NCBI RefSeq assembly: GCF_020164435.1
Contig: NZ_JAIUDQ010000004.1
Span: 1 to 64,000 of the forward strand
Source of the DNA: Phyllobacterium lublinensis
Lineage (GTDB): Bacteria; Pseudomonadota; Alphaproteobacteria; Rhizobiales; Rhizobiaceae
Direction of reading: 5' to 3'
DNA: 64,000 nt
Positions 38,452 through 47,200 of the stretch are shown here, one piece after another. A program made the translations under genes and the position numbers. The notes under the pieces were generated by a model that had not been told where the DNA came from, ran no database searches, and saw nothing but the letters and a program-made list of their open reading frames with translations. The first letter of the stretch is position 1. The number at the start of each line of letters is the position of its first letter.

Positions 38452-39948
38452 ATGAAAACAAGACATGTTTCGGAAAATACGGTGGAATATTTGTCAGGGG
38501 GGGCTCGTATCGATGTTCTTTCAGGGCTGAAGCAGCTCGAATTTCAGCAAGATGAAGGTTTGAACAATGTCGTCGAACTCGCCCTCTCCATGTCCGAGGC
38601 AGATGGCGCGCAGATATCCCTTGTCCATGAGGATCAAAGTCAGGTCCTGACACGTGCAGGATCCCTCGGCAACGCAAATATCTGGGTCATCGAAGCGTGC
38701 GCGCTTGTTGGTCCTGAGCGAAATTGCCTGATTGTACTCAATGCTGCCGAAGATGTCCGCTTTGCCACGATCGAAGCGGTGACCCATGCGCCAAACCTGC
38801 GGTTCGCAGCCTTGGCACCCATATGTGTTTCAGGGGAATGCGTTGGCGTTTTGAGTGTGATGTCGAACGCGCCGAGAGCTGATTTCGGGCAGGTGCAGCA
38901 GACCCAGTTGATGCAGCTGGCAAGGCTTGCTGGGTCATTACTGGAATTCAGGCGGGAATTGCGCACCGATGCCGATGTGATTTCGACATTCCACCGGGAC
39001 GAGGATCAGAGCGCGATGGCGCTTGAAGTTGGCAATGTCGGCAGCTGGGTCTGGGATTTGCGCACGGGCAAGTTCTCCGGGAACCGCATGGCGTTTACCA
39101 TGCTTGGACTGAGCCCAGATCAACAAATCAGCGGCGAAGACGTGTTTCGTGCGATGCATGCCGACGATTTTCCGGCAATGAGATCTGCTTTCGCCCGCGC
39201 GATTGCACACAACCAGGACTACGTGGGCGAATTTCGCGCTGCTTCCTCCGGCCAATGGCTTTTGGGCCGCGGTCGTATCTTCGAGCGGGACGCAAAGGGA
39301 AAGCCGGCGGTGGCCGTTGGTGTCAACATAGATATCACGGAAACAAAGAAGGCGGCTGAAAAGACAAGGCTCCTGTTGCGAGAGTTGAATCACCGGGTAA
39401 AAAACACCTTGGCGATGCTGCAATCGCTGGCACGGCAGACGCTCAATCGCACGTCAGATCCGGCAGAATTCATGGAGGCATTTTCCGGTCGCTTGCGGGC
39501 CATATCTGAAGCGCACACCTTGTTGTCCGACCGGGAGTGGAGCGGCATAGGCCTGATCGATCTGATTACAAAGCAGGTCGAACCCTACGCCGTGTTTGAT
39601 CCCCGACAGGTTGAGCTTGCGGGTGAGGATATGGTTCTACCTCCGGATCACGCCCTGGGACTGGGTATTGCCCTGCATGAGCTTGCAACCAATGCAGCCA
39701 AACATGGCGCATTGTCCGTGGCGAGCGGGCATGTGCGGGTTTCCTGGCAGCTTGAACAGGGACTGGATGAATCGCGCGTGGTCATACACTGGATCGAGAC
39801 TGGAGGGCCACGCGTCTCGCCGCCAGAGGTGCGGGGGCTGGGCGAAAGGTTGATCGAGCGAAGCCTGGACAAGGTTCTGTCGAGCAGTGTCAGGCTAAGC
39901 TATCCCAGAACAGGCGTCGAAGCCCTGATTTCAATGCCATTAAGCTGA
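38452..39948 (+). CDS. Cytoplasmic GAF-PAS HWE histidine kinase
   Basis: 498 residues without membrane segments. A GAF domain (about residues 20-165), a PAS/PAC domain (about 185-300, WVWDLRTGKFSGNRMAFTML, then GVNIDITETKKA), then an HWE kinase: phosphoacceptor ELNHRVKNTLAMLQSLARQT, ATP-binding LGIALHELATNAAKHGALS, and the WxE signature VIHWIETGG. HWE kinases feed the PhyR pathway in alphaproteobacteria, and this gene itself has a perfect EcfG promoter, which suggests a feedback loop within the general stress response. The signal sensed is unknown. Confidence 0.9.
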   Translation: MKTRHVSENTVEYLSGGARIDVLSGLKQLEFQQDEGLNNVVELALSMSEADGAQISLVHEDQSQVLTRAGSLGNANIWVIEACALVGPERNCLIVLNAAEDVRFATIEAVTHAPNLRFAALAPICVSGECVGVLSVMSNAPRADFGQVQQTQLMQLARLAGSLLEFRRELRTDADVISTFHRDEDQSAMALEVGNVGSWVWDLRTGKFSGNRMAFTMLGLSPDQQISGEDVFRAMHADDFPAMRSAFARAIAHNQDYVGEFRAASSGQWLLGRGRIFERDAKGKPAVAVGVNIDITETKKAAEKTRLLLRELNHRVKNTLAMLQSLARQTLNRTSDPAEFMEAFSGRLRAISEAHTLLSDREWSGIGLIDLITKQVEPYAVFDPRQVELAGEDMVLPPDHALGLGIALHELATNAAKHGALSVASGHVRVSWQLEQGLDESRVVIHWIETGGPRVSPPEVRGLGERLIERSLDKVLSSSVRLSYPRTGVEALISMPLS

Positions 39949-39952
39949 GTGC

Positions 39953-40429
39953 TCAAATCCCGTCACCCGCTGATGGAGGTGAGGCCGTTCCACCAGATCG
40001 CCGCGTTCGCTTCTTTGTCAAAAGCGATAGGCCGCCAAATGCTACCACCGGTATGGCAAGCATGAGCAGAGCTCTCGAACGTAGCACCGCTGGCGCCGCC
40101 GCAAGTGCTGCTATGGTCAGGAGTGTGGATGTCTCAACCTTGGCGCGATCGCGCTGACGATTGCGCGCAACGGCTTCTGAGATCTTCATGATGACATAGG
40201 CAAGGATCGCCAAGCCAAAACCGCAGCCGGCAAGGGTCAATGAAGCGCGCATCTCGCCATATCGTTCGGCGAGCACGATATAAGCGGCTACCAGCAGGAA
40301 AAAGCAACCGATCGCCGCAAAGATGGCGATGATGGCCATGAACATTGCGCTGCGCTTGGCCCTCGCTATCGCTAGCCCGACCTCTCCGGCCGCCAGGCTG
40401 GTCAAAAACGGCGTCAATAATTTCAACAT
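39953..40429 (-). CDS. YqjE-like phage-holin-superfamily membrane protein
   Basis: 158 residues, two close hydrophobic segments (AMFMAIIAIFAAIGCFFLLVAAYIVLAE, ASLTLAGCGFGLAILAYVIM) plus a C-terminal hydrophobic region, the PF07332 layout. The ATG at 40429 sits one base after the stop of the YqjD-like gene. The pair mirrors E. coli yqjD-yqjE, which are stationary-phase membrane proteins. The holin name reflects fold similarity; nothing here is phage-related. Confidence 0.8.
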   Translation of the reverse strand: MLKLLTPFLTSLAAGEVGLAIARAKRSAMFMAIIAIFAAIGCFFLLVAAYIVLAERYGEMRASLTLAGCGFGLAILAYVIMKISEAVARNRQRDRAKVETSTLLTIAALAAAPAVLRSRALLMLAIPVVAFGGLSLLTKKRTRRSGGTASPPSAGDGI

Positions 40430-40430
40430 G

Positions 40431-40769
40431 TCAGCGACGGGCAATCAGTGCCAGAAGGAAGCCTACACCCGCGGCGACAGCAATGGTCGTCAACGGGTTC
40501 TCGCGAACGGATTGAGCGAGCTGGTCTTCGAGCTCACGGGCATGCAACCGAATGTCGTCCAGTGTCTCCTCGCCACGAACTTTTGCGGTTTCATAGGAAC
40601 TGGCCGCACTCCGGGTTGCATCCCGCGCCGTATTTTTTCCGATCTTGGCAAGTGTTGCTGCGATGTTGGCAATGTCTTCCTTCAATGCCGCAACTTGAGC
40701 CTGCAAATCGGGATCGGTTTCGGATGCGTCGTCGACGATCTTGCGCACTTTTGAAGAAGCGGTGGCCAT
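40431..40769 (-). CDS. DUF883 (ElaB/YqjD-like) membrane-anchored protein
   Basis: 112 residues. A long amphipathic, charged helix (DPDLQAQVAALKEDIANIAATLAKIG ...) is followed by the conserved C-terminal anchor VRENPLTTIAVAAGVGFLLALIARR. E. coli YqjD/ElaB attach to the membrane by this tail and bind stationary-phase ribosomes. The ATG at 40769 begins the family-like part. A near-perfect EcfG promoter (40810-40834) precedes it and it leads directly into the YqjE-like gene. Confidence 0.88.
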   Translation of the reverse strand: MATASSKVRKIVDDASETDPDLQAQVAALKEDIANIAATLAKIGKNTARDATRSAASSYETAKVRGEETLDDIRLHARELEDQLAQSVRENPLTTIAVAAGVGFLLALIARR

Positions 40770-40809
40770 GGAGAACTCCTTGAGAAAAAAGGAATATATG
40801 TTGCCCGGT

Positions 40810-40834
40810 GACGGCACCGGTAATGATTTGTTCC
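40810..40834 (-). promoter_or_regulatory. EcfG-type promoter of the yqjD-yqjE-like operon
   Basis: Minus strand: GGAAC (plus 40830-40834), 16-nt spacer, CGTC (plus 40810-40813). One mismatch to GGAAC-N16-CGTT, at the last base. Predicted start about 34 nt before the ATG at 40769. Confidence 0.72.
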
Positions 40835-40884
40835 ACGTTGCAAAAGCATCTGCAAGTTGAACTTATAACTCTCGTCCACAAATT

Positions 40885-40968
40885 CTAGGACAGATATCCC
40901 AAGAGCCAGAGGATAAGGATTATCGGGAGAGGCAATCCGATGAGCCAAAGCAAAGCACCACGCATCAT
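40885..40968 (-). CDS. 27-residue hydrophobic peptide
   Basis: A single membrane helix: MMRGALLWLIGLPLPIILIL plus WLLGYLS. The strong ribosome site AAGGAG lies 9 nt before the ATG. It falls between the YqjD-like gene and DUF3309 on the same strand, and it is too short for ordinary gene calling. Peptides of this kind (basic start, one Pro-containing helix) recur beside stress membrane proteins in rhizobia as far as I recall. It has no own EcfG match and may be read from the DUF3309 promoter. Confidence 0.65.
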   Translation of the reverse strand: MMRGALLWLIGLPLPIILILWLLGYLS

Positions 40969-41016
40969 TTCTGAAAACTCCTTTTCAATTCACCCGGCTT
41001 GGGTGGCAGACAAACA

Positions 41017-41175
41017 CTAAATACGTCCCATCAAGAGCAGGATCAGCAGCACGACAAGGACGATACCGAGCAGACCAGACGGACCGTAGCCCCAATTTCT
41101 CGCATGTGGCCAAGTCGGAAAGACGCCGATCAATGCCAGAATCAAGATTATGATCAGAATTGTCGTAAGGGGCAT
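41017..41175 (-). CDS. DUF3309 small membrane protein
   Basis: 52 residues: helix 1 MPLTTILIIILILALIGVFP, a short polar turn TWPHARNWGYGPSG, helix 2 LLGIVLVVLLILLLMG, ending RI. This is the DUF3309 signature. The ribosome site GGGAGA lies just upstream. It begins the minus-strand run DUF3309, 27-residue peptide, YqjD-like, YqjE-like. A GGAAC-N17-TGTT element (41208-41233) precedes it, consistent with EcfG control. Function unknown. Confidence 0.9.
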   Translation of the reverse strand: MPLTTILIIILILALIGVFPTWPHARNWGYGPSGLLGIVLVVLLILLLMGRI

Positions 41176-41207
41176 TTTTCTCTCCCATCAGGACCCAGTA
41201 GAGGCCA

Positions 41208-41233
41208 AACACGCAAACTGGTGATTTGGTTCC
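41208..41233 (-). promoter_or_regulatory. Probable EcfG promoter of DUF3309
   Basis: Minus strand: GGAAC (plus 41229-41233), 17-nt spacer, TGTT (plus 41208-41211). The -35 is exact and the -10 has one mismatch. Confidence 0.6.
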
Positions 41234-41351
41234 AATGACTTGAAGTGCGCGGGGAAGATTTGCAGAGTAGATGCAACCAAACGGAGCGGACTTCGTTCCT
41301 GTCCGGCTTCGATGGAGAAGGTATTCATGCATTCATTACCGGGGGACGTTC

Positions 41352-43331
41352 ATGCCTTCTGAAAATACTGGAGGGAAGTCAACCCGCGCCGTTGAACGGG
41401 TCACCCAACGATCGATATATTCGCCGGCTTCTGTGGACGCGGACAGCGCCAATCAGTTCCCACCCGTGGTGGTTGCCATCGCCGTCGTGGCGGCACTCTA
41501 TTTCGCGCGCGAGATATTTGTTCCCTTGGCGCTCGCCCTGCTGCTGACCTTTGCGTTGTCGCCATTGGTAACATCCCTGTACCGGTCCGGCGTTCCCAAA
41601 GTCGTCGCGGTGATCAGTGTGGTCGTGACCGCATTCCTGGTGATTTTCGTCTTCGTGAGCATTGTTGTGAGCCAGCTTACGGTGCTCGCCCAGAATCTGC
41701 CGAGCTATCAATACAATCTCGAAACCAAGATACACACGGTCAAGGAGGCGCAGTCGGGCAATAGCATCTTCGATCGTGCCGCGCGGATGTTCAAGCGGCT
41801 CAACGATGAAATTGGCCGCTCGGATGAAGTTGAGCGGTTTGCAACAGATGGCGATGCAGCGCAGAGCGCCGATCCGCAACGGCAACCACCGCAGAACATT
41901 GAAGCCCAGCGCGAACCCGCACCACCCTTGCGTGGGCAAGACCCGAACAAACCTGTCCCAGTGGAAATACGCTACCCACCCCCTGATCCTTTGAGTCTGC
42001 TGCAGACGTTCGCCGGACCGTTGATCCAGCCAATGGCGACAATCGGCATCGTCATCGTCGTGGTTATCTTCATGCTGATGCGGCGGGAAGATTTGCGTGA
42101 TCGCTTCATCAGGCTGGTTGGCGCCAGTGATATCCACCGCACCACAACAGCATTGCACGATGCGGGCAAACGTGTCGGACAGTATCTCCTGATGCAACTT
42201 ATCATCAACGTCAGTTTTGGCGTACCGATCGGTATAGGGCTCTGGTTCATCGGAATCCCCAACCCCATGCTGTGGGGGCTTCTGGCGATTGTGCTCCGGT
42301 TCGTACCCTATATTGGCCCGATCATTGCTGCCGCCTTTCCGCTTATCCTGTCGCTTGCGGTCGATCCGGGATGGATGCTGCTGGTCTGGACCGCGACGCT
42401 TTTCATCGTGCTCGAGCTGATAAGCAGTAACATCATGGAGCCGTTGCTTTACGGTTCGAAAACCGGTCTTTCACCCGTAGCGATCCTGATGGCGGCAATT
42501 GTCTGGACGTGGATCTGGGGACCGATCGGACTGATCCTGTCGACACCACTTACAGTGTGCCTTGTCGTCCTGGGTCGCCATGTGCCGAAGTTCGAGTTTC
42601 TTGATGTGCTCCTTGGAAACGAACCTGTGTTGCTGCCACCGCAACAGCTCTATCAAAGGCTCCTGTCAGGTGATCCCGATGAAGCGACGGAGAAGGCCGA
42701 GGAGTATCTGCAGTCCGCGACGATCATGGATTACTATTCTTCGGTTGCCATGCCAGCGCTCCTACTGGCTGAACATGACAGAAGCCGTGGCATTCTCGAC
42801 GCAACGCGGCGAAACCGTGTTGCTCAGAGCATGATGTTGCTGGTGGAGAACCTGTCCGATCATCATGACGAGGTTGACGACGCTGAAGAGGATGAAACGG
42901 AGCCGGACAACAGCGACAACGCCAAGACCCCGGGTAAAAAGACAAAGACCGCAGGCCCGCAGAAGATTATCTCAGCTGGCGGGCGCGGCGATCTCGACGA
43001 TGCGGCGGCCGTAATCGTGGGAGACTTGCTTGAGCGCCAGGATTTCGAGGTTGATGACATAACGCATGATGAACTCGAAGCGGCCAATATCAACAAGGTC
43101 GATTTCGCCGGCGTCAGCGCGATCTATGTAAGCTATCTCAACGCCTCGTCGATGGCGCATGCACGCTATCTCGTGCGCCGGATCAGGCGGCGCAATGGCC
43201 GGGTCAAGATCGTCGTTGGCTACTGGGCCGAGGATTCAGACAGGGTCGATGGCGATAAGATCGTAGGATCTACGCGCAACTGTCATTTTTCCACATCCAT
43301 CGAGGCGGCAATCGAGCATGTTGGCGGGTGA
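41352..43331 (+). CDS. AI-2E/PerM-family transporter with extra C-terminal domain
   Basis: 659 residues, nearly twice the usual 350. Residues 30-400 are the PerM/AI-2E exporter core with about eight hydrophobic segments (PPVVVAIAVVAALYFAREIFVPLALALLLTFAL, LWGLLAIVLRFVPYIGPIIAAAFPLILSLAVDPG, LEPLLYGSKTGLSPVAILMAAIVWTWIWGP-like). About 230 soluble residues follow: a helical part (LYQRLLSGDPDEATEKAEEYLQ), an acidic linker, then an alpha/beta segment (GDLDDAAAVIVGDLLERQDFEV, FAGVSAIYVSYLNASSMAHARYLVRRI, RVKIVVGYWAEDSDRV) that resembles a cobalamin-binding-like Rossmann fold. The ATG at 41352 was chosen at the end of the disordered upstream frame. Substrate unknown. Confidence 0.85.
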   Translation: MPSENTGGKSTRAVERVTQRSIYSPASVDADSANQFPPVVVAIAVVAALYFAREIFVPLALALLLTFALSPLVTSLYRSGVPKVVAVISVVVTAFLVIFVFVSIVVSQLTVLAQNLPSYQYNLETKIHTVKEAQSGNSIFDRAARMFKRLNDEIGRSDEVERFATDGDAAQSADPQRQPPQNIEAQREPAPPLRGQDPNKPVPVEIRYPPPDPLSLLQTFAGPLIQPMATIGIVIVVVIFMLMRREDLRDRFIRLVGASDIHRTTTALHDAGKRVGQYLLMQLIINVSFGVPIGIGLWFIGIPNPMLWGLLAIVLRFVPYIGPIIAAAFPLILSLAVDPGWMLLVWTATLFIVLELISSNIMEPLLYGSKTGLSPVAILMAAIVWTWIWGPIGLILSTPLTVCLVVLGRHVPKFEFLDVLLGNEPVLLPPQQLYQRLLSGDPDEATEKAEEYLQSATIMDYYSSVAMPALLLAEHDRSRGILDATRRNRVAQSMMLLVENLSDHHDEVDDAEEDETEPDNSDNAKTPGKKTKTAGPQKIISAGGRGDLDDAAAVIVGDLLERQDFEVDDITHDELEAANINKVDFAGVSAIYVSYLNASSMAHARYLVRRIRRRNGRVKIVVGYWAEDSDRVDGDKIVGSTRNCHFSTSIEAAIEHVGG

Positions 43332-43437
43332 AATGGACAAGGTCTGTATTTTGCAGAACGCAAGCTCGCTACTCGGAACCAAGACGAGTCTGTGACGTTT
43401 TCTTGTAGCTGATCGAAGCGTTGATCGGCAGCATAAG

Positions 43438-43469
43438 GCCCGGTGCCTGTTCCCCCGTGGGCACCGGGC
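43438..43469 (+). terminator. Terminator hairpin after the AI-2E-family gene
   Basis: GCCCGGTGCC (43438-43447) pairs perfectly with GGCACCGGGC (43460-43469), followed by TATTT. It lies about 105 bp past the stop; the DNA between shows nothing else. Confidence 0.75.
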
Positions 43470-43530
43470 TATTTGCGTACGGATCAATCAATTAGTTAAT
43501 ATTTTTCAACGAGTTAATCCAATCATGCGC

Positions 43531-43556
43531 GGAACAAAAATCCAAAGCTCATCGTT
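43531..43556 (+). promoter_or_regulatory. EcfG promoter of csbD
   Basis: GGAAC (43531-43535), 17-nt spacer, CGTT (43553-43556), exact consensus boxes. Predicted start about 28 nt before the csbD ATG. Confidence 0.82.
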
Positions 43557-43591
43557 TATCCCGGGTAAGTGAATGTTCAGGGAGTCTATCG

Positions 43592-43783
43592 ATGGGTAGC
43601 ACAAGTGACAAAGTTTCCGGGATGGCAAACAAGGCAGCGGGCAATGTAAAGCAGGCAGCCGGCAAGGCGACTGGCTCGAAAAGGCTGGAAGCCGAAGGCA
43701 AGGTTCAGGAAATGAAGGGCGAGGCCCAACAGGCCAAAGGTAAGGCCAAGGATGCGGTGAAAAAGATCGTTGATAGGGCCTGA
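43592..43783 (+). CDS. CsbD-family general stress protein
   Basis: 63 residues, hydrophilic, Lys/Ala/Gly-rich: [20 protein letters not shown], then a core with [22 protein letters not shown]. The repeated KxxGxxKQ-type pattern is the CsbD signature, a stress-induced family also controlled by sigma-B in Bacillus. Own EcfG promoter upstream and terminator downstream. Molecular function unknown. Confidence 0.92.
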   Translation: MGSTSDKVSGMANKAAGNVKQAAGKATGSKRLEAEGKVQEMKGEAQQAKGKAKDAVKKIVDRA

Positions 43784-43802
43784 GACGCTAGTATTGGTGA
43801 AA

Positions 43803-43836
43803 AGCAGCCGGCGCTTCCATGGTCGGCTGCTATTTT
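43803..43836 (+). terminator. Terminator of csbD
   Basis: AGCAGCCG (43803-43810) pairs with CGGCTGCT (43824-43831), followed by ATTTTT. It ends the csbD message about 20 bp past its stop. Confidence 0.82.
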
Positions 43837-43964
43837 TGTGACGTGCCATACCACTGGATATATGTCGGATATCGGCATATTCTTTGTTCCAGTAGGGCGA
43901 TTTTCGCAACCTTCTCCCTTTCCGAAAGTTTTGTTCGGGAATTGGCAATGCCAAGGAGGAAAGC

Positions 43965-44207
43965 ATGAGCCAAAGAGCGATCGACTTCGTGAATAATTGG
44001 ATATCGGCAAATGTTGATGCCAGCCGCCCTGCGGATATGGCGCATCATGACCGCCGGCCGAAGCAATTGGCAGCCAAGTGCGCAGCGGATGCAGAAGCTG
44101 CAGGTATCTCGGTATCCGAGATCAAGGATGGACTAGGCGATCTGGAAATATGCATGATTACGGCTATCGACAGGGCCGCAATGGCCAAGGAGAGCAGGCG
44201 GGCCTGA
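43965..44207 (+). CDS. DUF768 family rhizobial small protein
   Basis: 80 residues. The start SQRAIDFVNNWISANVDASRP and the later AAKCAADAEAAGISVSEIKDGLGDLEICM are characteristic of DUF768, a small-protein family common in Mesorhizobium and relatives. Ribosome site AAGGAGG 6 nt before the ATG. It converges on dnaE2 with a 5-bp gap. No EcfG match was found on its strand, so stress control is not shown. Function unknown. Confidence 0.85.
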   Translation: MSQRAIDFVNNWISANVDASRPADMAHHDRRPKQLAAKCAADAEAAGISVSEIKDGLGDLEICMITAIDRAAMAKESRRA

Positions 44208-44212
44208 GCCGT

Positions 44213-47200
44213 TCAGTGAAAATCCCTCGATTTAGGCAAAATACGAACCTTGCGCGGATGAGTGCCTCTTTGCTCGTCAGAAACAGGGTGGCGCACTTCA
44301 TCACTGCGTGACACGGGCATTTCGGGACGCTGCTCGGAAAGACTGTAGAGATCTTCTGTGCGGTCGATAAGTTTCCCAGCCACGATGTGAACGACATTGT
44401 CGGCGCTTTGAACTGTCCCTTCTATCAAGATCAGGCGTGCCCCCATGACCTCCTTGCGATAGGCCTTCATCAGCTTCGGCCAGATAACGATATTGGCGAT
44501 TCCGGTCTCATCTTCAATTGTCATGAAGACCACGCCACTTGCGCTGCCAGGTCTCTGGCGGACGGTGATGACTCCCGCAAGCTTTACCCGCGTATTGTTG
44601 GCCAAGCCATTGGCCTGCCTGCAGGTTACAACATTCTCTACGCTGAGCATGTTGCGCAGGAATTGCATCGGGTGGCCTTTCAGGGAGAAACGCGTGGATT
44701 CGTAGTCGGCAATCACATGTTCCGACAGTTTCATTCCAGGCAATCTGGTTTCTGCTTCGCGTGCAAGCTCATTGGCATCAGCGGCCTGGAAGAGAGGCAA
44801 AGTTTCGTTGTCAGGAAAACGGCGAACTGCCCAAAGCGCTTCGCGCCGATCGATGGCGAGCGAACGAAATGCATCGGCATCGGCAAGCAGGACAAAAGCA
44901 CGTCTTCCGAGCCGAGTGAGACGGCGCAGCTCCTCAATGCCTGCATAACGATCCCCACGCCTTGTTCTGATTTCATCGGCCCAGGCCTTTGAAAAACCCT
45001 CTACTTGCCGAAATCCCAGCCTCAAAGCGAGCCGAGTTGCATCCACACGTTCAAGCGTATTGTCCCATTCACTGAAATTGACGTCGACGGGCCGCACTTT
45101 AACGCCATGATCCCGCGCATCACGGATGATCTGCGCCGGCGCATAGAAGCCCATCGGCTGGGAATTCAACAATGCCGCCGCAAAAGCTGCCGGGTGATAG
45201 CATTTGATCCAGGATGAAATGTAGACAAGAATGGCGAAACTGGCCGCGTGGCTTTCAGGAAAGCCATATTCACCAAACCCCTTTATCTGATTGAAACAAT
45301 TTTCGGCAAACTTGCGCTCGTAACCACGGCGCACCATGCCTTCCACCATTTGCTCCTGCATGGTGTGGATCGTCCCGACATTACGAAAAGTCGCCATGGC
45401 CCGGCGAAGTTTATTGGCTTCATCAGGGGTAAATTTGGCCGCTTCAATGGCGATGCGCATTGCCTGTTCCTGAAACAGGGGGACGCCAAGGGTTTTTTCC
45501 AGGACATTACGCAATTCGTCCCTGTGACCCTTTTCGGGAGAAGGCGATGGATAATAGACCTTTTCAATCCCGTTGCGACGCCGCAGGTAGGGATGGACCA
45601 TGTCTCCCTGAATGGGGCCCGGGCGGACAATGGCGACCTCAATCACCAGATCGTAAAAGCTCCTGGGCCGGAGCCGCGGCAGCATGTTCATCTGTGCGCG
45701 GCTTTCCACTTGGAAAACGCCGAGAGAGTCGGCCTTGCAGAGCATGTCATAGACTTGTTTGTCCTCCGCAGGGACAGTTGCCAATTCATACCGCTTGCCA
45801 CCATGCAAATGGATCAGGTCGAAAGCCTTGCGAATGCAGGTCAACATGCCCAGCGACAGAACATCGACTTTCATGATGTTGAGTGCATCGATGTCGTCCT
45901 TGTTCCATTCGATGAAGGAGCGATCCGCCATTGCAGCGGGACCAATCGGTACCGTTTCATCAAGCCGCAATTTGGTCAGGACAAAACCACCGACATGCTG
46001 GGACAGGTGGCGCGGAAAGCCAATCAGTTCTGTCGCCAGTTTGACCGCACGGCGGATCATGACATTGTCCGGATCAAGCCCCGCCTGCCGAACCTCCTGT
46101 TTCTCAACCGCTGACCCCCAACTGCCCCAGACCGTATTGGCAAGTGCAGCAGTAATGTCTTCGGCCAGGCCCAAGGCCTTGCCTACATCACGAATAGCAC
46201 TACGGGGACGATAACTGATGACAGTGGCAACGATGGCGGCCCGTTCCCGTGTGTAACGCCCATAGACATACTGCATCACCTCTTCTCGCCGCTCATGCTC
46301 GAAATCGACGTCGATATCCGGGGGTTCCTTGCGTTCGACCGAGAGAAAACGTTCGAACAGGAGATTGATCCTGACCGGGTCGACAGCTGTGATGCCTAGG
46401 CAGTAACAGACGGCAGAGTTCGCCGAAGAACCGCGCCCCTGGCACAGAATATCCTTCGAGCGGGCATAGGTGACAATGTCGTAGACTGTCAGGAAATAAG
46501 CCGCATACCGGAGCTGCCCAATCAAAGTAAGCTCTTTTTCCAGAAGCTTGCGCACCTCGTCCGGAATGCCCGCAGGATAACGCCTTGCAGCGCCTTTCCA
46601 CGTCTCATCGATCAGGTGCTGTTGCGGTGACTTGCCTGGAGGGACAGGCTCGTCGGGATAATCATATTTCAGTTGATCGAGGGAAAAGCATATAGGCTCG
46701 ACAAAGCGACGGGTTTCAAGAAGAGCTGCGGGAAAATTGCGGAACAGGCGCTCCATTTCATCGGGTGTTTTCAGATGCCGTTCCGCATTTTTTTCCAGCC
46801 TGCGTCCGGCGATATCGATGATGGTATGTTCACGGATGCAGGTGAGGACATCCTGCAGGGGGCGCCGGGAAGGGCTGTGATAGAGCACATCATTGAGCGC
46901 CAGCAGGGGAACGCCAGTTTCAGAAGCAATACGGGCAAGCCTTTCACCACGCCTCTGGTCTGCACCAATATGCGTCATGGCCATACCAAGCCAGACTGAG
47001 CCTGGTGCTGCCATGTTGAGTTTTTTGAGACATGAGACCAGCCTTTCATTCGGTTTGACAGGAGGCATGACGGCGATCTGAAAATCCTTGGCGCGGAAGA
47101 AGAAATCCTCAAACACCAGATGACATTCCCCCTTGATACCCGAACGTGTCTTGCCTTCGCTCAAGAGGCGGCAAAGCTGACCATAGGAGGCACGATCGCG

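Noticed and set aside
39953..40429. Phage origin suggested by holin-type similarity
   Set aside because: The gene pairs with a YqjD-like gene as in enterobacterial yqjD-yqjE, and no integrase, capsid, lysis or attachment features are near.
43850..43920. GGAAC on the minus strand near 43890 as another EcfG promoter
   Set aside because: The -10 match is weak with wrong spacing and no minus-strand gene lies downstream before csbD's terminator.
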